Below, one piece after another: positions 55,345-64,000 of a stretch of DNA of 64,000 nucleotides. The stretch spans positions 9,634,001-9,698,000 of the forward strand of contig PUDQ02000001.1 of the NCBI GenBank assembly GCA_002964805.2, given 5' to 3'. The notes below the pieces were generated by a model. The model worked only from the letters and a program-made list of their open reading frames with translations. It did no database searches and had not been told where the DNA came from. Position 1 is the first letter of the stretch. Each line of letters starts with the position of its first letter. Origin of the DNA: Trametes villosa (taxonomy: Eukaryota; Basidiomycota; Agaricomycetes; Polyporales; Polyporaceae). The position numbers and the translations under genes are program-made.

Positions 55345-58300
55345 TCACTGCACCACAAGCGTAGTAGTCAAAACCGGCTGGTCGCTCGTCCCGACCTTCA
55401 CCGTAAACTGGCCGGGCTCGACCGCCCACTTGCCGTCCAGCGTCCACACCGCGAGCTCGGTCGCGTTCACATGCACCGTCACCCTCTTCGACGATCCAGC
55501 CCTACAAATGCGACGAGGGTTTAGCTCGCTTGCAAGTTACTACAGAGTACGGGAGGCTTACGGGATGTCGACCTTCTGGAAACCGACGAGTTGCTGGTTC
55601 GGGGTGACGACGGAGCTGACGAGGTCGGTGATGTAGACCTGCACGACCTCCTTGCCGTCGCGGTCGCCGGTGTTGTGTACGGTGACGGAGACAGAGAAGC
55701 CGTCGTTCGTCCCGATGGGCGACTTCGATAGTGCGAGGTCGGTGCTGCGTCCAATTTCAGTCAGGACTGTCTTTCGTCGGAGGAACGAGCGCCGGGCTTA
55801 CTAGTTGAAAGTCGTGTAGCTCAGGCCGTGTCCGAAACTCCACAACGGGATCGGACTATCGAGAACATACTGCGTAGTTCACGCTCAGCACAGTGTGCAC
55901 CTACATTCAACACGCTTGAAACGTACCTGGTGGCCGAACATGAGCGTGCCGTCGTCGAGAACGTGCCCGGCGTCGATTGGTCGGCTGCCCTTCAGGTAGT
56001 TGTAGAACATGGGTGTCGTGCCGACGCTACGCGGGAAAGACACGGGGAGCTTCCCTGCGCTGAGCAGTTAGTTGCTAACCTTCCGAGCCGTGTGGAGGCT
56101 GTACGTACCGGAAGGGTTGACGTCTCCGAAGATGACCTCGGCGAGCGCGAGCCCGCCGAGCTCCCCAGGGTAAAACTGCTGCACGACGGCGTCCGCATCT
56201 GGACAAGGAATGCCACATTAGGCCGGTTTACGATACCAAGGAGGTAAGTTCATGCAGCGCGCACGTTCTTGTATCCACGGCTCCGCGACGGGCTTCCCGC
56301 TCACGAGCACCACAACTGTCGGCTTGCCCACCGCCTTGACCGCCTGTACGAGCTGCAGCTGCGCCCCAACCAGCCCGAGGTCGGACAAATCGACATGCTC
56401 GCCCGTCGTCGCGTTCGTACCGGGCGTCCAGAGCAGCGTCTGGTCGAGCGACCAGGTGCCGACCATGACGACGGCGACGTCGGACGCCTGCGCGGCCGCG
56501 ACCGCGGCGGGGATGCCGGAGACGTCGTTGGACCAGAGTTTGGAGCCTTCTGCGTAGTTGAGCTTGATGGAGGTGTTGGTGAGGAGCTGCGTGAAGCCGG
56601 CGAGTGGGGAGATGCCGTTGTTGGAGGCGTTGAAGAAGACGTAGTCGCCGAACTACGAGGTGGAGTGAGGTCGTTAGCATCAGCCACTGAATGGGAGTTG
56701 AAGAGAGTGTGGGACGTACGGAGACGCGGTCGACTTGCGGCCCGATGAGCGCGAGCGAGGAGATGGACTTGCTGAGCGGGAGCGTGTTCCCCCGGTTCTC
56801 GAGCAGCACGATCGTCTCGCGCTCCATGTTGTGCAGCAGCTCGCGCGTCTCGGACGTGCGCAGAGTGTCAAGGTAGTCCTCGTACGGATACGGATCTGCG
56901 AGACCAATCAGTATGCCGCAAGAAGTGATGGGACGGCGGCGCATACTCTCGAACAAACCGAGGGCGAACTTGGTGCGTAGCATTGCCTTCACGGTCTCGT
57001 CGATGAACTTGATGTCCACGGTCCCGGCTTTGACTTGGTCTGGGAAAGCACACCATAGTCACTGTGAGTAACCTTTCTCCCAGCATAGCCCCGCCTCAGT
57101 CGCGCGTCCGTCTTACCTGGAAGTGTTAGGTAGGTGAAGGTTCCACCGCCCATCTCGCCGCTGATGCCGTTCTCGAGCGCGGCTTTCGCGGCGCACTCGC
57201 GCGTGTCGCATGTGCCGTGCGTGGTGATGAGGAGGTCAACGGAACCTGCGTCCGAGGTGACCCAGTACTTGTAGCCCCATTCGTTCCGGAGCTATTTGTT
57301 GAGGTGAGCGTCATAGCTAACGTGAAGGTGTGGATCAGTTCGACGCACAATGTCTGTCAGTAGGTCTGGAAGCGCGCAATGAATCAGCCTATACTGGATA
57401 TGTGGGTGGTGAGCGCGTTACGTACGTTTGTTCGCGATGGCCGGGATCCCGTCGTAGCTCGAGTACGCGGTCATGATCGACAGGCTCTCCACGCACGCGC
57501 GATTGAACGGCCTCAGGTAGGCTGAGCGCAGCTCGCGCTCTCCTCCAGTCACCTGCGCGATGTTCCTGTTGCACAACGTGAGCCATTTGACGTGTAACCA
57601 GTGTGAGCGAGACTGTGAACGTACAATCCGCCTTGAGGGCTCCCGAAGGCAGCAAAGTGCTTGCACGTCGCGGCCATGCGCGCAATCGCGGACGAGCTCG
57701 CGTTCCGCCGCCTCCCGGACTGTAGCCCTGTCACGTACGCCAAGCCCATCTCCCCCGTCCTACACCATAGTTATTAGCGCTGGTGCGCAAGATTTCAAGG
57801 GCGGGATGGATGGGCTTACAGGAAAGGGTCTTCGCCGAAGTTCTCCTCGACGCGGCCCCAGCGGAGCTCACGCGAAAGATCGAGTACGGGCGCGAAAACG
57901 TGCGAGATTCCGAGGCCCTCCGCCTCGTCCGCGATCGTCGCCGCGGCCTGCCTGAGGAGGCCGGGGTTGAAGGACGCCGCGAGGCCGATGGGCGAGGGCC
58001 AGATCGTCCCGTTGTTCGTGAACCCGTGCAGACCTGTGGGACGTGTTAAGAGCGCCGAGGGGAAGTGATAGGGGGGGTTGGATGAGGTTACCTTCGGATT
58101 GGATGAGCGCGGGGATGCCGAGCGTAGTGTTTTCCATGAGGTAGCGTTGGCCGACTGTTACACCGAAGACGAACTTGTCCCAGGGGGTGAGGTAGCCGCC
58201 CCAGAAGGAGCCGCCCTTTTGGGTTGCCATTTCTTCCTGGACACGTTCGCAATGAGTTGCCTATTCTCTGGCGCCCACTGAGGTTATGAAGTACTCACGA

Positions 58301-58659
58301 GGCCGGTTTGGTTGAATGTTTTGGTGTCGTCGAGAGGATCGTTGAAGTTCATCCAGCCGTTCATATCGCCCTGTATTCTAGGTCGAAAAGATATGAGATC
58401 CCGGCCCTGATGGCGCTAGTAGGAGAGCTTACAGCTGAGAGACCTTCTCCTCGATTGTCATGCGCGGCAGCAAGTCATTGACTCGCGCCTCGATGTCTGC
58501 GTGCGGGTTCTTGTACAGAGGCGTACTTCCGTCCTTGTTCGTACCGCGCGCTTGCAAGGGAAAGTGGAGGTCATCGCGAACCTCGAAGTGGCTCGCGTTT
58601 GCCGAAGCGGCCAAGAGAGACACAAGCGCAGCAATCAGACGCAAGCCGAACAGGACCAT
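55345..58659 (-). CDS. Secreted GH3 beta-glucosidase/glycosidase
   Basis: About fourteen exons give roughly 790 aa. The start is ATG 58659, with signal peptide MVLFGLRLIAALVSLLAASA. A long N-terminal domain has LPRMTIEEKVSQL, NTTLGIPALIQSEGLHGF, PSPIGLAASFNPGLLRQAA, RWGRVEENFGEDP, ATCKHFAAFGSPQGG and the nucleophile Asp in YWVTSDAGSVDLL (about residue 330). The C-terminal domain has RETIVLLENRGNTLPLSKS, VAVVMVGTWSLDQTLL and PTVVVLVSGKPVAEPW; the exon after it has FYPGELGGLALAEVIFGDVN and PLWSFGHGLSYTTF. A fibronectin-III-like end carries GFSVSVTVHNTGDRDGKEVV and LDGKWAVEPGQFTVKVG. Full length and intact as far as read. Such enzymes release glucose or xylose from oligosaccharides outside the cell; beta-glucosidase versus beta-xylosidase cannot be fixed by eye. 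It is head to head with the GH92 gene. Confidence 0.92.
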
Positions 58660-59598
58660 GGTTGCAAGCTACAAGCCCAGAGGTTATCCGGTGATGAGGC
58701 GCGAGCGAGCGATGGTCGAGACAGCACCAGAACCGAGTGCCAGCAGTATGCATCCTTTATAGGACAACGCGTCGGGGATGCGCATGCTAACGAGGTGGAC
58801 GCGGGGTCAGTTGACGATGCTCGGGGCGTTGTAGAGGGGACCGGTCGGACCTGACAGCATGTAGAACGGCCCGCAGCGACGCATCAGTAGGTTCCAAGCA
58901 GCCACGAGTAACAAGCATCTCTAGCGTTGTCACCAGCAGCACCGAGGTTCAGCCGGAGAAGCGTGTCGGGCACTGACCAACATAAGAACTGCCAGCACAC
59001 AGCCAGTGGCCCAGTACGCTTTGAAACTTGAGGGAGGTTAGATGCAAAACATGAGTTATTTTTCAGCACGAGGGCCAGGACCTGTTCAACTAGTAGCCTT
59101 GCCCTCCCGTCCGAGCCAGGATAACGCAGAGATACTATTACCAAACAGTCTGCGAAGCCTCGGAGGCGAGTGATGCAGCGCGATGGGCAGCTGACCACCA
59201 CAATCTCGCAGCGAATTTTCTTGCGTCTGACGCACCTGGGCTCGTTCGGCTCCTGTTGCAAGCGTGGACAGACGTGAAGACGTACATCCAACGCGCAGCC
59301 TATAGTACTGATGGCACGTAGACTGAGGCAAACTAGCCTAGTCGAGAAGGAGTTGTGGGAGTTTGTGGTACCAACTCAAAAAGTGTCGCGATCTCGATTC
59401 GGATCCTTGCACCAAACGGTGCGCACGTGGCGCTGTCAAGCGCCCGAATCTCAGTGACGCGGGGCTCCGAAGAGCTTGTCCTCTTCCCTCGTCTGGACAG
59501 GCGAGAAGGCGAAGCGACGCTCAGGCCAGGGCCTATCGCCCCTCTCTCTTTCTCCACCATCTGCCAGCATATCTGCCGCCGAGAAACAGTCCAAGGAC
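58660..59598. other. Divergent promoter between GH3 and GH92 genes
   Basis: About 940 bases separate the two start codons, so both secreted-enzyme genes could share regulatory sites. The GH3 TATA box lies at 58756-58761. I see no gene inside. Confidence 0.5.
58756..58761 (-). promoter_or_regulatory. TATA box of the GH3 gene
   Basis: TATAAA on the minus strand, about 97 bp upstream of the ATG at 58659, the same spacing as at the xylanase gene. Confidence 0.55.
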
Positions 59599-62500
59599 AT
59601 GGGTCGTCTGCTCACCCTCGCCCTACTGGCGATCTCGTCCTCCGCGCATTTACATCGCCGAGACGCGCCATCAGCCTTCAGAAAACCAGAGAGCGCGCCT
59701 GTGGATTATGTGGACCCGTGAGTAGTTTTTTGACGCGTGAAATATGCGTACAACAAACGCAAACATCGTACTTGGCCGTGGACATAGTGGAGTGCTAACA
59801 TACTACTCTGTAGATTCATCGGCAATGGTGGGGACTCACCAAACGGATCCGGGGGTATGATCCCGTCAACAGCGCCCCCATTCGCCATGACTCGATGGGT
59901 TGCCCAGACGAGACAGAACTACGTCTCCGTGACGCCGTACAACTACACAGACTCTACCATCCATGGCTTCCAAGGAACCCACCAGCCCGCGATCTGGATG
60001 GGCGAAAGCGCCCAGGTGATCGTCGCGCCCGGTGCCGGCCAAGTACAGAGCGTGTTCGAGCAGCGCGGGATGGCGTTCGACCATGCGAACGAGATCGCGA
60101 CTGCGAGCTACTATGCGGTAGACTTGGATGCCATCGAAGGTGGCACGATTCATGCAGAGCAATCTGCGAGTGAGTGTTTTTGGCGATTTCGTAGAAGGAA
60201 CGCTTCAGCTGATCCTCTGGACAGCGTCTCGGGCAGGACATCTCAGGTTCACGTTTGAGGGCACCGCTGCACCTTACGTCCTAGTAGAGGCAACCCGCGC
60301 CTCTGTGATGGGCTCCGACGACCCGACGAACGTCACCTACCCCTACGGCTCCATCAACATCGACGCTACCAACCGCGAGATCACGGGCTACAACCCCGAG
60401 CGGCAGGACTTCATCATCGGGCCCAACCCCGCCCCCAGCTTCGCCGGCTACTTCTGCGCGCGCTTCGACACGCCGTTCGAGAGCTTCGGCGTCGCGCAGA
60501 ACGGGAGCATCGCGGAGAACGCGACTCAAGGTCTGGGCGAGCTTCTCTCGGGCTTTGTGCGCTTCAAGGAGGGGACGAAGCGCGTGGACGTGCGCGTGGG
60601 GGTGTCGTTCATCTCGGTGGACCAGGCGAGGAAGAATCTGGAGAAGGAGATACCGGATGGGACGTCCCTCGAGAAGACTGCGGAGAAGACGCGCGCGGAG
60701 TGGGCGGAGAAGCTCGACCGCGTCAAGGTCGAGGGTGCGAGCGAAGAGGACAGCGTGGTCTTCTATACGGCCATCTTCCACACGCTGCAGGTGCGCCCTT
60801 CTTGTATGCGTGTATGCGGCTTGGTCTGACGGATGACTTGCAGTACCCGTATGAGCAGAGCGAGGATGGGCATTACTACTCTGGGTACGATGATACCATC
60901 CACAAGGGCGAATCGTACACCGGGTACTCTATTTGGGTGTGCATCTTCGTTTTTTGCAGCTTCTTTTTAACATTGATGGTTTATGTGCTCGTAGGACACC
61001 TTCAGGTCAGAATGGGCATGGCAGATCCTGCTTGCGCCCGAGCGTATCCCTGGCATGGTGCAGAGCATGCTCCAGGACTACCTCGAGGTCTGCACAATCT
61101 CGCACCTCCTTTCAATTGGCGTTATTGAATATTGCTACAGGGAGGCTGGTTGCCTATGTGGAAGAACATCGTCGGTTCGTATTCAGTACCCATTTCCGGG
61201 GACAGTCCCTAACAACGTCTCTTGAATACAGAAACAAACATTATGGTGTCGTATAATTTGCTCTCTTCATTCTGAGGCCCCGCTCACCGTGTTGCAACAG
61301 GTCGGCACGCATGCAGATTCGCTCATCGCCGAAGCTGTAGCGAAGGGCATCACTGGGTTCGACCTCGAAACGGCGTATGCAGCTGTGCACAAAGACGCAA
61401 CGGTACCTCCCGAGAACGACTGGAACACATCGTGAGTCTCTGCACCACAAGGGAAGCCCGTGCATGAATTGACTCTACATATCCCAGGTACTACGACCGC
61501 GAGCAGGTACGTAGAGCTGGCTGTATGCGCGCATCGTATAGGCTGAGGTAGGCATTGTAAGAACGTTGGCTACGAAGTGCGGGCGGGCCTCTCATCCGTG
61601 TATGCTACACACGGCTGGGTCGCGAACGACATCCACTCCGAAGCGGGCTCCCGCACTCTCGATTACGCATGTACGTTCCCTCCCCCGCAATCTGCCTTCA
61701 TGTCTTCACGCTCACACTCACCCTACCTTGCAGACGACGACTACGCCGTCTCCGTGCTCGCAACCGCACTCGGCAAACACGCCGACGCCGCACACTTCCG
61801 CGCACGCGCCTTCTCCGCGCCCTTCACGATCTTTAACAACGCGACGGGATTCATGGAGGCGCGCGACGCGAGCGGCGCGTGGGCGGGCCCGGATGCGGGC
61901 TGGACGGAGGGCGACAAGTGGGCGTACACGTTTGATGTGGTGCATGATGTGGGCGCGTTGATCGAGCGCAGGGGCGGGGAGCGGGCGTTTGTGGCGTTTT
62001 TGGACGAGCATTTTGACGGCGGTGAGTGGGGTGAGGGCGTGGTGTGTTGTGGGGTAAACTAACTTTGTGCAGGGCATAATGACCATACGAACGAGGTACG
62101 TATTGGTGTTATGCTGCGCGGGGGTGTTCTTGAGAACTTCGCGTAGCCCTCCCACCATATCCCGTACTACTACTCTCTAGCGGATGCGGCGTCGAAGTCG
62201 CAGGAGCGCATCCGCGAGATCGCGAAGGCGAACTACAACAACTCCGTCAACGGTCTCTCCGGCGTACGTGCAACACTCTCCCCCCTCATTTCCCCCTGCT
62301 AAGCCTGTGTGGTTGTGCGACAGAACGAGGACTGCGGGCAGATGAGCGCGTGGTACATCTTCAGCGCGCTCGGGTTCTACCCCGTTGACCCCGTCTCGGG
62401 CGAATACGTCATCGGGACGTGAGTACCCCCTCCTATCCCTCTTCTTTCCCCTCTCTCGCGTCGTCTTCGTCCTCCGCTGACCCGGACGCCCTCACTACAG

Positions 62501-62835
62501 ACCGTTCTTCGACAAAGTGACGATCGACCTGCCCGGTAGGCCGCAGCCGCTAGTAATCACCTCCCCCGGCGCGCCGTCGAAGCCGTACATCCAGAGCGTG
62601 ACCGTGAACGGGCGCGCGCTGGAGAAGCCCATCCTGACGCATGCGGATATCGCGAAGGGCGGGCATGTCGCGTTTGAGATGAGCGCGGAGCCGCAGGCGT
62701 GGGCCTCCAGCACTTTGGTGAGTCAAGCCTTGAGAGTAGGTGGTCAGGAAGAGGGGGCGCTGATAGTAGGGCGTGTTTATGTAGGTGGAGGAGAAAACGA
62801 AGGCTGAGAGGTACGCGGCGCATGTCGAGCTGTGA
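59599..62835 (+). CDS. Secreted GH92 alpha-1,2-mannosidase
   Basis: About sixteen exons start at ATG 59599 with signal peptide MGRLLTLALLAISSSAHLH. GH92 landmarks in order: VDYVDPFIGNGGDSPNGSGG (N-terminal beta-sandwich), TRQNYVSVTPYNYTD, GTHQPAIWMGES, GHLRFTFEGTAAPYVLVEA, a catalytic-domain start FYTAIFHTLQ then SGYDDTIHKGESYTGYSIWD, WAWQILLAPERIPGMVQSML, GGWLPMWKNIVETNIMVGTH, DDYAVSVLATALGK, FDGGHNDHTNEPSHHIPYYY, KANYNNSVNGLSGNEDCGQM (catalytic Glu region) and ALGFYPVDPVSGEYVIGTPF. The C-terminus is VEEKTKAERYAAHVEL (TGA 62833-62835). Short exons of 14 nt (61232-61245), 19 nt (61488-61506) and 23 nt keep frame. GH92 enzymes are calcium-dependent exo-mannosidases acting on N-glycan or mannan chains, probably secreted here. 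Intact as read. Confidence 0.94.
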
Positions 62836-63909
62836 CTCTGACTTTGGGATGTTCCTTCTCATGCGGACGTGGTAGCCTCCTGGTGGTCTAAGCTGGTCCA
62901 CGAAGGACGGCCCCATACTACGCCGGTATTGGATGGCTGGCCCTACGACCGACCACGGTTTTTACGGAGCGCAGGGCATGGACGACAAGTAGTTTTGAAG
63001 AACTGTGTATGATAGTCCGATTAATGACTGGCGATAGCTGCAATCAAGAGACTTTCTTGTCATTTCACACTCCGACATTCCCACGGTTTCTTTTCATTAT
63101 CGCGCTGGAGAGGTTCGACCACGTCCTAGACTCGTACGTTCTACACTCACTCCAAGTTTCCCCGTATGTTGACTCGGACTCGGCGGTGGGCGCAGACGTT
63201 GCCCCGCTTGGCCGAGTCAATGTCTTCTTCCAAACTTCTCAGCCCGAGTTTGAGAGCTATGAACTTCCGGGCGTTACCTCCGCATGGGTCCTGGAGGCTC
63301 TTGAGCGACCCAGTCTCCTTGCTTACCTGTGGTTGACCAGTCCATACACTCGACCCTACCGCTAATTGATGTGAAACCCGACAGGCCAACCTGTGGTCGA
63401 CGGGCGCGGCGGGCTCGAACAAACCGGGCTCAAGTCTCCAGCCGACCATCGCCCGCGACCAGGGCCGAGGCTCGGGAAGCACCCATTCTGGGCCGTTCCG
63501 CAGCGCCCGCCGCTGGGGAGATGTGGTATAGCACGCATCTACGAGGTGTATACGACACGGAATAGACACACATCGCCACACATCTTCCTCAGGGAGACGT
63601 CGCGTCGCCCGCCGGATGATCGTATTTTCGGGCGTCTGACAGGCGGGATTTGACGGTATATAGGCGGGCAATGCTGCGAACGGGGGCATCGTCTTTCCCC
63701 CCAACAACGCTCCGACGATAGGTAGGACGCTCACATTCGGCTCGCGAGAACATAGGTTAATATCGCGACTTCGTAACAGACCTTCCGCTCACGTCTACCG
63801 CCACAACTTTTCATCTCTGCGGGCCCCTAATCATCTTGCACTGTACGTCCCCTCAGCTCTGAGGTTTCGTGTACTTCAGAAAGTTGTCTTACGCAACCCC
63901 AACTGCTAG
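62836..63909. other. Intergenic, about 1.1 kb
   Basis: Downstream of the GH92 gene and upstream of the partial F-box-like gene. A TATATA at about 63656 lies 250 bp before the next ATG and may belong to it. No gene is recognised; a 195-codon minus-strand ORF (63147-63734) has no family features. Confidence 0.45.
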
Positions 63910-64000
63910 ATGTATGCGGCGCCTGACCTGTGCCCAGCACTCAACCTAGACGTGCTGCTGAACGTCATGTCCTTTTCGGACAAGCTCACCATATCCCGGA
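63910..64000 (+). CDS. F-box/LRR-like protein, 5' end only (paralogue of 52.6-54.2 kb)
   Basis: The ATG at 63910 opens a frame to the window end reading CPALNLDVLLNVMSFSDKLT, which matches SALNRDILLNIMSVSDKRT of the F-box-like gene at 54157 nearly residue for residue. The remainder lies beyond the window. Confidence 0.7.
   Translation, partial: MYAAPDLCPALNLDVLLNVMSFSDKLTISR

Noticed and set aside
1..64000. tRNA or rRNA genes
   Set aside because: I looked for T-loop-like GGTTCRANYCC words with a matching cloverleaf and found none that fold convincingly by eye; a tRNA scan would be needed to exclude them.

Overview
The window looks like a chromosome segment of a filamentous basidiomycete, most likely a wood-decay agaricomycete. 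The signs are GC-rich DNA, genes split by many introns of about 50-60 nt with GT..AG borders, several cytochrome P450s, plant-cell-wall hydrolases including a CBM1-carrying GH10 xylanase, DUF6534-type membrane proteins and F-box-like repertoire proteins. The species is inference; no marker gene fixes it. No function could be assigned to the first gene family (1-4.6 kb) or to the 12.4-15.5 kb gene.

Layout. 0-4.6 kb: two diverged copies of an unrecognised protein family, the first cut by the window edge. 5.04-12.07 kb: a complete 7,030-bp CACTA-superfamily DNA transposon with CACTG termini, a 3-bp CCG target duplication and two tail-to-tail genes (a 611-aa coiled-coil/acidic accessory protein and a Tnp2/DUF4218-type transposase). 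12.4-15.5 kb: a 931-aa Pro/Gln-rich coiled-coil protein whose start lies only 336 bp from the transposon. 16-18 kb: an ER TPR-J-domain co-chaperone (DNAJC3/p58IPK type). 18.5-21 kb: P450 no. 1. 23-25.1 kb: IMP dehydrogenase. 25.9-27.5 kb: secreted CBM1-GH10 endoxylanase. 29.5-47.8 kb: a specialised-metabolism-like neighbourhood with an alpha/beta hydrolase, P450 no. 2, an MFS DHA2 exporter, P450 no. 3, a cyclopropane-fatty-acid-synthase-like methyltransferase, a DUF6534 membrane protein and a second copy of the alpha/beta hydrolase. 48.8-52.0 kb: a second copy of the DUF6534 gene and its upstream DNA. 52.2-52.4 kb: a broken copy of the end of the GH3 gene. 52.6-54.2 kb: F-box/LRR-like gene. 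55.3-58.7 and 59.6-62.8 kb: secreted GH3 beta-glucosidase and secreted GH92 alpha-mannosidase, head to head. 63.9 kb to the end: start of a paralogue of the F-box-like gene.

How the genes may work together. GH10, GH3 and GH92 are three secreted carbohydrate-active enzymes that could act in xylan/glucan breakdown and mannan/N-glycan trimming. The P450-MFS-P450 series on one strand, next to a SAM-dependent lipid-modifying methyltransferase and hydrolases, has the shape of a small tailoring/export cluster, but no PKS, NRPS or terpene synthase is visible. IMP dehydrogenase and the DNAJC3-like co-chaperone look like housekeeping genes. The region has a strong record of local duplication: hydrolase pair, DUF6534 pair, F-box pair, GH3 fragment and the unknown pair at the left edge.

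Gene models were read by hand from reading frames and splice signals. Junctions described as checked keep the frame; other exon borders are approximate.
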